A stretch of DNA of 64,000 nucleotides from Ascaris suum (lineage: Eukaryota; Nematoda; Chromadorea; Rhabditida; Ascarididae). The notes beneath the pieces are model-generated. The model saw only the letters and a list, made by a program, of their open reading frames with translations, did no database searches and had not been told where the DNA came from. A program made the translations under genes and the position numbers. Where the stretch lies: the NCBI GenBank assembly GCA_013433145.1, contig CM024173.1, positions 496,001 to 560,000 on the forward strand. Reading direction: 5' to 3'. The first letter of the stretch is position 1. Each line of letters opens with the position of its first letter. This document shows positions 15,232-27,732 of the stretch, one piece after another.

Positions 15232-15903
15232 TCCAATGGAAGATGATGATTCGTCATGACGTCGTGGAATATGTCAGAGTGCACTTTAAAAACATTTTTT
15301 TTAATGCAGAAAAAGTTCATGATCGCTTCACTTCGGATCATAGAACAAAGCTATCTTCATACGCTTATATCCTATAAGCATTTCATACAACAAAACACCA
15401 AAATCGAAAGAATTCGCCGCTTTCGATGAAATAACGTCATAGCGATTGCAATAATACCTGCAGAAGGTTATTTTGCTAAGCACAGACACTTGACACTGCG
15501 CATATCCCTATGCAATTTCTTTTCCTCTATAGTGATACAACATGTCTATGTTAACGTATTTATATAGTAAAAGGTGAGTAGTTTATCGGAGATAAATATA
15601 TCAACACAGAAATGATCTGTTTTCAGTACAGTAATATCATCAAGAATAGCGTAGATTTACAACCGTGTTTCTCACTATTTTCGTTCATGGAATGAGCTTT
15701 TCACTAGAATCCTTCATACCTGAAATCTCCCTAGTGGAAATAAATTTCGAACAAATCGATCTCCGAATGATTGGGAATCTTATTCACTAAGCTTTTAGCC
15801 TTTATTTATGAGTGAACGCTTCCTTTTTTTTTATTTATACCCTCAACATTCAAACATGTTCACTTGCCTATCGATTTTATTGCTGTACTTGTTGAATATG
15901 CGT

Positions 15904-16014
<111 letters not shown>

Positions 16015-16074
16015 ACCGTATTGCTGTCCAAGACTGGATTGAGGTCTATCCTCTTTATCCCATTTTATTTCGCT

Positions 16075-16085
16075 CCCCCCCCCCC
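16075..16085. repeat. Poly-C tract (11)
   Basis: Homopolymer C run in a C/T-rich stretch after a (TA)n array. Confidence 0.93.
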
Positions 16086-16899
16086 TTCCCCTTTTCCACC
16101 AAAACATCTTCCACTCCACTGCGCTCTTTGATCACTTCGTTTGTAACATGGTCCGAAAACGATGCACTAAGTTTTCTCCGCTCTATAGCCTTTTCTGCAA
16201 ATGACACCTTTCTCACCTTCTTTTTTTAACCCTTTTTTATTAACTCCCACGTTTCAGGGCCATAATCCACAGCAAGCAGCATCGTTTAGTTGAAGAGGTT
16301 AGCTCGTAGTGTTTTGTCGATCTTACACATCAGAATGTCCTTAATGCACACCATTGTGGTATTTCTTCACTTGGGTACTCATGCATGCTTACTTGTTTCT
16401 CCAAATAGATCTAAAGACTGATTTCTTCAAATTCCCGTCTTACGCGCGTTACTCAAATCTTTCGCAAGGCATCTGTGCGCCTACGCTTTGTTTTGCAACT
16501 GTTTATAATTGAGCCGATCTGATCGCTTCTTTTGTCGAGTTCAGGCAACATGTTTTACAGTTGCCCTGAACTGCCAGCAGACAGCAGAGTGTCTGAGAGG
16601 CTTGAATTCCCTTCATCCTAATGCACCAGTCCATTCAACCTTTCTTATAACCATCCTAAGACAGGCGACTAAACTGTTTTCGGCAGATTTTTTCCGATCC
16701 CCCACCTCTACCTCCTTGTTTCACTTCTTTTTCAATGCTCATGTGGAGTAGACATCGCGAGGCCTTACTTCTGTCACGTGTTCTGTGTTCGCTTCCTTAA
16801 GAAGAAGCCAAAGGTACTTTGTGTTGATGCGTTGTTCTGGAAGAATATCTATTATTGTGTTGAACTGCATGATGAATAGATATTCTTAAATGACGAACA

Positions 16900-17640
16900 T
16901 ATTACGCAGCTTTTTCTTTGAAATTCCACCTCTCTCGGATGTTGTTCATCTAAGCTTGGCAAGAGCCGATTCGTTGTGACCTTCGTCGAGAGCTCGTAAA
17001 TATGAAAGTTTGCAGATTTGACAAGGGTTCTTGAGATTATCTCCGACACCCTTTTTATAAACCTGAACTGTTTTTAACTGGATCCGGCACAGAATCTCTG
17101 TCATCTGCAAGCACCGACTACATTTTGAAGCGAACACCCTCCAAACTCTTGTTCGTACCGCTGCGGTCCTTTCGACCGTTATTCGATCGCAATCAGGAGC
17201 TTCCTATTTCTCCATCTCGGAAGACACTTTCGGACTTCGCTGACTAAGATTGAGAGGCATGTCAAGATGACTTTTGAAACGCAAGCATAGGGACCTCAAC
17301 TTGAACAATTTTCTCTAGCAGCCTTTACAGGCTTCTCGCATTCGCATCCTATGCTTATTCGGCTCTCTGTTCCTGTCTCAAGTGCTGCAGCACTTAGCTT
17401 GCACTGTGCCAGTTCCCTCCTACTCTTCGTGATGCTTTGGCGTGACTCGATCAGTTTGAAGGGCCTTATATTCGGAAAGTTTTCGAAGTCTTCTTTCATT
17501 TTTTTGCTTCATCAGACTGCTGAAAATGCAGCACTCGAGTGTGGATCGCTCAGAATTTCTTTCATGTTGCTCCCCTTTTCTGCAGCAGGTTTTCGCTGCT
17601 TTTGGTTTTCTCAATTTCGCTTTTGCTGTCATGTCCTTTA
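16900..17640 (-). mobile_element. Decayed BEL/Pao-type retrotransposon Gag fragment
   Basis: On the minus strand, 17040 down to 16912 encodes, across one frameshift, the hallmark of the Gag region of BEL/Pao elements (DUF1759-type): KLSYLRALDEG followed by HNESALA, then in the next frame LDEQHPREVEF. Intact relatives have a KFxYLRxLLEGxAxxAIxGL motif followed by a LxxxxYxEAVxLL helix. Upstream on the same strand, to about 17640, are Lys/Arg/Glu-rich open segments consistent with the N-terminal Gag coiled region, but in different frames. Stops and frameshifts show it is dead. I could not find convincing reverse transcriptase, integrase or LTRs, so the true ends are unknown. GC and pyrimidine content across 16.2-18.6 kb differ from the flanks, so the relic may extend over that whole patch. 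Confidence 0.5.
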
Positions 17641-20600
17641 TTTACTTTCGACTTCTTCACCTCCCAGTCTTCACGCACTGTCCTAGTCCATCAGCACAGT
17701 CGACATAGTCCCTATAGCGCACATCCACTTGTCTCCTGTTTTACCTTGAAATTACATCTCTTCACTGAACATTCTTGGCCACTGCTCTCTGTTCGCCATT
17801 TGTAGCTCTCTTCGATTACCTTGTCGAATAGAGTTTTTGCTGTGGCAGGGAGATGATCGCTGCAGCTGTTATACGCTGGGAACTACGAAAACGTCTTGAG
17901 CATTATGTCGCTAATCGGCTAAAATAAAGTTATTTCAGTTCTACTTTTTATATTTGGTACATTCGTCCGCCTTCTTGCTGGTCTTTTCTTGTACAGGATA
18001 TCTTTGTCACCCACATTCACCGTCTACTCATTTCTTTTCACTGCCTCATTTGCTGACGAATCTTTCATCCGCCTTCCTTCGTTCCACCGCTACCCTGAAA
18101 CCTCCCGTTGAGATTACATGAAGTGGCGTATGAGTGAGAACCAGATTTTGACACGATTCTTCCACGTCTTCCTCTTTACAAGCCATAGGGGAACATAGCT
18201 GTGAACAAATTTAAGAGTAATCTTTCGCGTATGCCATTTGGCACGATAGAGCATTTCTTGGTCATCCCTTTTTTGAGGATGAATCCAATAACTCCCACTA
18301 TCCACTAGCCTTTTCTCTTTCCCAGTCGCACAGCGTTTCCATCCTTCTGAACGATTTCCAGTTCTTTTTCTGGTTGTATTTCGCACACCTGGAGGATATC
18401 ACATTTTATCCACTCCTTCAAAGGCTGGCTAATCGTTCCCTCTCTAGCCAGTGTCCTACAGGAAGACTTGTTCCCTTCCGTGGCAGCCTGGCACTTGGGT
18501 TCCTAGCAGTCTTTCATCAGTAGATTTCCGCTTCGCCACCATGAAACGGGCTGAATGACGAGCGATGAACTGAGACTTTTTTCCATGTGTTGCTTCAGCC
18601 ATCACGATCGAGTCCATCTCTTAGCTGCGCGTGCATGCATATGCGTTTCCTCAATCTTAGCTAACCCCCAACCACTGAGGAGAAAGAAGAGCGCTGTTTA
18701 TGTTTCGCCCCTTAGTCACTGACACTAACATTTCGGCCATGCCTCAGCCATCACTAAGGTCACGCATATGGTCAGTCGAAATTCGATGTATAATAAGTGA
18801 GAAAAGGTGGAAAATATGATAGATGGTCAGAATTACCAATGAATTACAAAAAAAAAGGGAACTATATTAAATGGATGGGAAGATACATAAGAGAAGCAGG
18901 TAAGTGAAGTGCAAGAAAATGAACGTAGTACTAGAATTGATGCGCTAGAACAAAGCACCTTTACAGCAAAGATAAAATAAACAGTGAAACTAAAGGTACT
19001 TGCTCTTCAAGCAGAGGACTTTTGCTTCTCTGGGGTGCAGTGACCCTTCCGCTGTTAAGTGGTACATCGCTTCCCCCCATCTCCAACTATGCAATTTTGT
19101 AGGATCGGACCATCTGAATGAAGCCTATCTAATATCTGTTAAGGTGAAAAGCAAGAATGTGGGCATCTAATGTAATGCACATAATTAATTCTTCCATAAC
19201 ACTCAAAAAAGAGTAAATGGAAACCAGCCGTAGAGCAGCTGATGAAGACAGGAAGTATTTTAGAGGAACAAACTGAGGAGATACTGTTCTTATACAAGTT
19301 AGTTAGCTTGTAGAGGATTCATTATGCTTGTCCACATTATGCATACATATGCATGTGACTTTATAGACAGAACAGTCAAACAGGTCGCATACAGACGTTA
19401 AGAAACAAGACAGTGGATGATAAATTATATGCTTTATAGACAGTTGCTTAAAAAAAGAAAGGAAGCACCGAGGGATAGTGCAACAAATTTAAAAACATTT
19501 TTGTATAAAGGAATATACACATTCAGATATAAGTTGTATGTTTATTGCAAGTTTGCAGGAGTTGTGTTTATTCTTATAATTGGAATGCCGAATATCAACC
19601 GCAAGCATAGAAGACTACCTTTGAAAAATTTCTCAATCCTGAGGAGGTGGCCCCCTCTCTCGATCCTCATAAAAGCTAGTAAAATCATCGTAAATTGGTG
19701 ACTGTCCTTGAAATTAAATAGCCAACATGGTTGTTCCACTGGAAGAAATGTGGCGTTTATCATCATTTGCTGATGCTTCGCAAGCAAACATGGAAGACCA
19801 TTTCATATGGAAGCGTAGAGTTGTCATTCGGACTTACTCCTTCGGCGTATTATGTTGTCAGTCGAACTTACTCTTGAAGTGTATGATATCAAGAAAAAGA
19901 GCAAGAGGGAGAGAAAGAAATGGGCAGAGAGAGAAGGTGTGTGTATGTGTTTTGTTATGAACCTAAAATATTGTATTTCCACTCATAAGAGACATTAAGA
20001 AATTCAAAGTCATCATGTTTCCATTCTTGCGAAAAAGGTTTCTCTCACGATACGAAGCTAATATCTAAGAAACGTTGATTTTTCAGTTCACAGAAGGTCC
20101 ACTAATACGAATGCAGGAAGGAAGGAAAGGAAATAGTTCATATTTAAGTAAACAAATACAGCTAATTAACTTTGACTTTCATATGTCTCTTAAATTTGGT
20201 AAAAGTTGAGGTGAGAAATTTCCTCAAACACATGGCAACTATAGCAAATCATAAAATCACAACATCCAAGTCATTTTGTTCTTTCACATACCTTTTGACG
20301 CTACTTCAAAACACATTCAGTCAGCTGAACAATTCCGTCGCCAGTTCAGTCTTGTGGTGGTGAATTAACGAATGATCACGATTTAAGTATAGAATCTTCA
20401 ATGATGCGATTTAATTGACGAGTAATTTCGAAAAGAAGATCACTCGGTTAAAATATTTCCAAAAGTTACGTATCGAATAAATTGTTTAAATGATTGTACA
20501 ATGGATAAGCAACATCGAATCCAATACAAAGAACAATAAAGAGAGCAAACACATTCGGCGGGGTATTCGCTAAATCGTTGTTAGCAGAAATCAGCCGCAA

Positions 20601-21028
20601 GCACCGGAAGTAACCACATCTGTTCGAGCTGAGAGCGCGCTTAGTGGATTACAATGAAATTGCCAAACAAAATGTTAAAAGCTATATTACAACAAAATCT
20701 TTTTCTTTCGGACATCTAAAGCATACATAACAGCTCTGTGGGAAATATCAATCGGAATATGCATAAATTTTTAGCAATAGATTTACCGCTTTCAGAAGGC
20801 AATTATTCACTCATTACCTGGAAACAGTATGATACTGCTTCTTGTGAGATCAATTATTTATTAATTTTTCAAAATTAATGATTTATTCGCGAAGCTTGTC
20901 ATAAAACTCTTCCAACAAGTTATTCAATTAAAGAAGTGGGCACGATAATTAGCGGATGTTTTCTCATAGATTGCTGAGGTAATCGTCGATGAAAGATATC
21001 GTTACGAAGAATTGCATAATTGCTATCC

Positions 21029-21104
21029 GTTCCTGTTCTTTCTTTCAGAAATATCTGTTCCTATTCTTTCCTTCAGAGATACCTGTTCTTGTTCCTTCTA
21101 AAAG
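21029..21104. repeat. 28-bp tandem repeat, 2.7 copies
   Basis: Pyrimidine-rich units starting GTTCCTGTTCTTTC at 21029, 21057 and 21085, with a few substitutions between copies. Confidence 0.85.
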
Positions 21105-23404
21105 GTTCTCTTAGCTCCTCATTAGGTTATAAATTGGGGATGATTCATAGCGAATTATTCAGCACATTGGATTATTAAACGCTGATGCAAACGACGCTAC
21201 TAAATGCATTGGTTCTGCTGATTTATTTCATCGACAGGATGACGTTAAGTCTATCCTAGCAAGATAATTTTTCACTCCTAAGAGCCATGGGACTGACTGC
21301 AAATCAACGCACACCTTTTTGCAATCATTGCTGAAAACGGTTCACTTCTTAAACACTTGTCACCTGAACAACCTGCTTCCCTAAGCCGCCGTTCCTTGAT
21401 TAGTTGTCTGGGGAAACTTATTACCACTTCTGTTCAACTACTACCTACAAGGGCACCTGTTCAACTCTTATTGAGGTGGATCTCTCAGTAGAAGGCAATA
21501 AGTGCTAACAATGCTAAGAACAGCTCGCTAAGGTAGAGCCTCGGTGTGTAAACCGAATCAAACAAAAGTGTTGAGCGTAAACTTGGAACTAGAGGTTGAA
21601 ATAATAGTTGAGATAATAGTTTTGTGGTGATGACATGGATTCTCACGTTTTTGAAGCTATGACTGAACATTTGAGTAAAAATTTCACATGAAGACATGAG
21701 ATGCACCTAGAATAAATGGTAGTCGATTCTGAGAACAACCACACGACTTCATTCATCATTCTCAATTGCAATTTCCATTGATGAAGAGGTGAGAACTTCG
21801 AAATAAATACGATTTATGGTCTGAATTTTATAGCATAAATAAGAGAACACCTTTATGAGATTCCAAATGGATTCAAGAGAGAATTTCATTGCTCGTTTTA
21901 AGAAGATTGCTTCAATTAAGTCAAAAAAAAAATTCAACAACACTTAAGAACGTATGATTCGAATCGTAACGTGCTTTCTGTCTCCTTCTACGATACACAT
22001 CTCCACCTTCTATACTTTGCTATGAATTATCTTTCCCTGTTCCCTCTTACATAGCTCTCACCATCAATGTACATCGTTTGCGATGAAGATAGCAAAAAAT
22101 CGTTCTACGAATTGATAACGTCTCTTAATTTGCACAAAATTTTGTCTGTATCTGTGCAGAAGAGTGCTTTCATAACATTAAAATAGGCGTCTCACAAGGA
22201 AATTTCCCTCTCAGGGCGCTATTCCTGTAGAGAATACCGGAAAGCATCCTCCTTATAATAAGAGCAGCACTTTTTATTATATTTATCTAAAGATGGTGTT
22301 TGGGGTTGCTGTTATGTTGACTGTACAAAAACCAATGATGATAGTCGCCGGGATTCGGATTTTATTATTGAACAAGTGGCAAACCGTTGCTGCCAGTCAC
22401 CTGTCAAGCTGAACACTTACCACTGCAACGTCCACAGGCTCTCGAGTGTACGAATGAATTGGTCTAGTAATGGACCAAATTTTTATCGTTGCACTGAAGT
22501 TAATTTACATCTTCAAGTATTATATCCTCAACGTTATGTCTGTAGAATTTAACCCTCAAATTTTTCAAAGTTTTTACTGCTACTGGAATAATGCACCTAT
22601 TTAGGTGAAGTTTTAGGTCAAATTTTAAACTTTCCTGGACGCGTAGGTGAAGCGATCTATGTATTTTTGCCATTCTCAGTTTCAAAAAAAAAACCACTTT
22701 AATCATTAATTTCTATCACTTAATAAGTTGGTTAATCAAGAATTATATATTAGAATAATCTTATTCCTGTTATATTTTTAACTCATTCTCGATTTATATT
22801 TCAAAATCGTAGTTATAATGATAAATTTAGTAGTTTAATGGAAATCAAATTAGAAAATATAGCGACAATTTATGATATAAATTGGTAAAATTTAACACCG
22901 AAGCTGCTAAATCGGCAGATAATCTTTGCATTCAACTGATCATTGCTGCTATTAGTTCATATACACAACACTGTTGTGTTCTCGACCTCGATATGTGGAT
23001 AGCCGATAGGTTTCTTGTCGATTGATTGTATTTTATTCCTTTCAGCTCGACTTAGAAAATGCTCTTTCTTCCCTGCTAGGAACACTCCCACTTATAGCCT
23101 CAATACGTCCATTTAGGTTTCCATCTGTCATTAACCTGTCATAAGCTCCAGAAAAAGGTAGAGGTTAAAGGTTGAAGACAAGTGTTGCCTTAAATATAAT
23201 GGCAATTTAAAAAAATCAAGAAACAGCCTCGAAACATCGTTGCAGACTTAAGTATTGTCTTCACAATCTCTCTTTCTTTCCTTGCCACATTTCTTCCACT
23301 CTCTAATTTCTTCAACTTCAGTTTGATTCTTTCTTCTTCGTAAATCAACTTAACTTACCTTTACCTCTATTTCGTTTTTTTAAGACCATAACAGGTTAAT
23401 TTTG

Positions 23405-23407
<3 letters not shown>

Positions 23408-23499
<92 letters not shown>
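23408..23499. repeat. (TA)n microsatellite, about 92 bp
   Basis: Uninterrupted TA array in intergenic DNA. Confidence 0.98.
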
Positions 23500-23501
<2 letters not shown>

Positions 23502-24399
23502 AATAATTAAATCCTAATGACAGCGAGAAGAGTTTTATTGAGGCCCATCTACGAATAAACATTAAAGCACATAAACGCTTAGGGTTGAAATATTTTTTTA
23601 AACGCACCTGTGGTACATTACAATATCATCCTCATAACTTGTCTTCAACTTTTATTCTTCGTTTCGTTTGCATAACTAACTATAGAACTGCATAAATAAG
23701 CAGTTCAATTTGTTGAAGATATTAGTTAGGTCTGAAGTGAAAAGTTTTTGCTTGAAAAAATTCGAGAACTAGAGATTTTTTTTTACTCGAAGAAGCCTTT
23801 AGCGTTGTCACTGCGTCGGAAATTTGAAAGGATCGAATAGACATCCTCGTCACAAATATCGGAAAAATTCAAAGAAATAAATGAACCCATCTCGAAAGTT
23901 TCTAGCTAGCTCTCCAATGACATCTAGCATAACCATCGATGCGTTTATTTGAATGAGGCATTATTCATCGAGTTTTGGCAACATTCCAGATTTTTTTCAC
24001 CGATATCATTTGTTCGTCCAGTAAACTTCTTTGTTTTAAACAAAGCTATAGCAATATTTAAATGTCGGCTTTTTTTGATGGTTTTCTGCGAAATTTTGCC
24101 ATTATATGAAATGTATTCACTCGATGTTTTCCAAAAAAAAGACATTTGCAAAGAGATATTTCGTTGAGAAAAAAGAAATGCTCAATTATGGTTATTCTTC
24201 AAATTAAAAGATTTTAAAAAATGATCGCAATAAAAAAAAAGAAAGAAAAATTCACAAAAAGAAAAATTATACTTTTTAGGAAACGATAGAATGGAAAAAT
24301 GCTCAAAAGGTTTTATATGGAAAACGAGTTATTTAATATCCTCCTATCAATCAACACTTCTCGTGCTGAATTGTTTTTAATGCCTATTAGTCTCAAGGT

Positions 24400-24550
24400 T
24401 GATTTCAAGTTGAGACGCGAAAGAAGCTTGGAAATTTCAAGTTGGAACATGAAATAAGCTTGGAAATTTCAAGTTGGAACATGAAATAAGCTTGGAAATC
24501 ACAGTGCCGACTTCAAATTGAAACAAGAAATAAGCTTGAAAATCATAGTG
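24400..24550. repeat. 32-bp tandem repeat, three near-perfect copies plus degenerate flanking copies
   Basis: AGCTTGGAAATTTCAAGTTG-type units begin at 24425, 24457 and 24489, a period of exactly 32. A degenerate half copy precedes them near 24400, and a further diverged copy begins at 24533. Confidence 0.9.
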
Positions 24551-26140
24551 TTGTATTGAACAAAATTCTCTATATCGATCTTCTATTTCTCTTTTTTTTT
24601 AGTTTCACAAATGCGCAAGCATTATGCATGACCTGACGTTTACAGATATGAATATGTTTGCTTATCTCTCTATCGCACAACAAAGCAGCTGCAATCACGA
24701 AAGTTTCCAGGTTGATTCCGTATCTGAGGTGACTTCGGTTCGTTACTGGGCCAAACGACAAGGGGAATCGAAGGACTTTAGAGACGATCCTCACAAAGAA
24801 GAATCTAGGAGTTACTCTCTCGTGTTGACGGGCTTCAAACTCGACTCATAGTCAAAGTGCAGCTTATAAAACATCGTTCATGAGCGGGTAAATCCACATC
24901 TTAACTTAGAATGCGCCTTGCAAGTTACTACAGTTGGCAAAATATTGGCACAGCTGTATTCTCTGGCTCTAAGCAATTTTACCTGCCCGAATGCAACCTT
25001 ACTCCAATAGAATCCTCCTTTATACTTAGCGGATCATCACACCTGTACGGAGCTCTGCTGATAGCTGCATATAGTTGCCTAAAACTTTAGTCTACAGTTC
25101 TCAATGAAATGTTCATTGAAAGGTTAAAAAAAATTATGTACCGAAGAAGATATAAACACCACACCTTTGATGGTAATTAAAACAAGCTGAAACAATGCAA
25201 TGCGTCGTTGAAGTTTTCTTTTCTACCTGAACTTCCATTCCGCATTGCCTCTTTCGAAAACGGCTAAATAGCTGCAGCGATTTCTAAATGGGTCTTATCG
25301 TAAATGAAGAAATCGATTTTACTATTCTTTGCCACAATATCACCTTATCACTATCTGGAAACATACCTTTTCCAGGAATCGGGATATTCAGCGATAAAAC
25401 ATTGCTTCCGGAACGTTTATATCTTGACAGCGTAATATTACCTTCTTCGTCTAGTATGTAGGACAACATACCCACAGAAGATATAATTTTCATCCTTCTC
25501 TTGCGCTCGAAGGCTTATTTTCTGTTTTCGTAACATTTCGCCCTTTGTGTTTTGTGTGTGCTCACGAGTTGAAACGGGAATCCGTGAATGCGAGAATCGC
25601 GGAATTTTCGTGGAATATCGTTTTCAACATTGATTTGTGTTTGTTGTTCCGACTATCGCTTCATGTGTTTATTTCTGTACAATTTCTGCTGTTTTATTGC
25701 GATTTGAAACACTCATTGATCCTCGATGCATTCAAGTTGCCGAAATTCAGTGTTGATTTCGATATGTCTATGATCGCCAACATTTTTGCTAATATGTGAG
25801 AGAATTGTGTCTTTTTTTTCTCTAAATTCTTTTTCTTTTGCAAATACGAGGAGGGGTGCATTTTGCTTGTGGATAGACACATAGACACGTTGGCAACTGT
25901 TATAATTTCAAGTTGATTCTTGTTTAATTTTGAACGGGAGACGGTTGTAATTATTTTCGGGGTCTTAGTCGCGCGATCAAAACATTAACTTGGTTTTGAA
26001 CTTTTACAGCATAGGGATGGATATACGACGCATTCCCACCGCGAACGTGGCCAACAGATTTGACTAGAAACTGTCGACGACTTGAAATGCAAGACTCTGC
26101 ATCGTTCTAGCCTGTTTGGCTTACTGCTGCAGTTGTTTGG

Positions 26141-26281
<141 letters not shown>

Positions 26282-27675
26282 ATGCATTTCGGAGCATTTC
26301 TTCTGATTTGCATTGTTATTGTTCTGTGGAACAGGTTGGTGGGGCCTGTGCGTCGTTTTTTCTTCTCTAATAACTTACAGTTTCCATATACCAACTTCGG
26401 CCAGCAAAGGGATAGTGTGTTGAAAATTTTTGCTTTCCATCCGTTCTATTGCGCTTTATCCAACGTGTAACTATCGAGGCATTTTGTTTGCCCCGATCTA
26501 CCGTTGGCGTCGTTTGATCGCTTGAAGATAAGATGGTTTTGTTGAAGAATAGACGTATATTGTGCCATGGGAATTCGAGCGGCTTCTTTTGGGATTATGA
26601 GATATTATTTTACGAAAAAATTTAGCTTAAAAATAGCGTCGTAAAAATGGAAAGAGGAACGGCTCTATAGCCGCTTGTCTAAAGCAATCAGACCGATGTC
26701 TGAAACACTCTCTTTTAATGGTTTACTGTTGATAAAAGTAGTGCTTGCGGCAACCTCGTTCAACGCTGTTTTCTGCTCTGAAAGAATTCGCTTGTGATCT
26801 CAGCATTCTTCCGCAACAGTAGACGAAGTGTATCAAAGCTGGAAGCAGCATTTGGCACTCCGCTGTCTTCAGTGGCTTTCTCGGAAACTATTGATTTGGA
26901 CTTCCGGAAGTGGCCATTTAACTTCGAAAGCAGCAAATTATAGTTAAAGTGTTCTACGAAATCACAGTTTGCCTACCTAGGCCGCGTTAATTATATCGAC
27001 GTTAAGCGTTTTGCGGCACTCAGATTTTCATTCCTAGCCTATCGGGTCACGTAATAAGCGGCAAAGTAGGTCAGAGGAAATGGCACAAGATGCGCTTTTA
27101 GATTTCACATTCACCTCTTCAGTCGATTTGATTTGCTGCATAGTAATAGACCGTGCGGAACAGTACTTTCGACTTTTAACTGTTTTAGCCGCTCGCGCAA
27201 ATATTCCACGGAGTGTCGCGCTTTTAAGAATTTTACGAATGCATGTTTTCATTTGAAGTGATAGTTCAACGTGGAAATGCTTTAGTAGGTGAACTTTTGT
27301 TGTATATTACACGCATTTCCTTACATTAGTTTCTAATTGCACAGATAGACAGACAGACATAGGCGCATATTGAGTCTGCAGGTGCAGCATATCCATGATG
27401 TGCTTTGCTAGTACAAATGAGTAGTAGCAAATTAAAATGATTTTTATAGACGAATAGTTAGGTTAATTGGATTAATTATTATTACGAAAGCCATTTTTGC
27501 CCTAGACTTCGGTATTTGTCGCTGATTTATTGATGAGATTGTCTGAATGCAAATGCGATAGTCATCTAGCAACTCTGAAATACGTTCCCGTTTGTTTCCA
27601 TTCGTAGTTGTATCATTTTGTATGGATAATGTTATTAGCGTTCATTTTATGTGTTTTCTTTCGTGTATTATGTAT

Positions 27676-27697
27676 TTTTTTTTGTTTTTTTTTGCAG
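27676..27697 (+). promoter_or_regulatory. Strong 3' splice acceptor before the ccar-1 start; candidate spliced-leader (trans-splice) site
   Basis: A T-rich run ending in TTTGCAG lies 35 nt upstream of the ccar-1 ATG at 27733. It is the strongest pyrimidine tract of any acceptor in the gene. I see no convincing upstream coding exon that would splice to it. In nematodes a TTT(T)CAG-like acceptor a few tens of bases before the first ATG is typical of SL1 trans-splicing. It could equally be a cis acceptor for a 5' UTR exon. Confidence 0.5.
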
Positions 27698-27732
27698 TAA
27701 TTCTGGTAAATAATTTCCTACCCGAGCTGCAA

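Noticed and set aside
26641..26960. Minus-strand frames that each look protein-like (e.g. ALNEVAASTTFINSKPL)
   Set aside because: All three minus frames look plausible over the same bases and cannot all be real; no homology breaks the tie. Kept only as part of a low-confidence finding.
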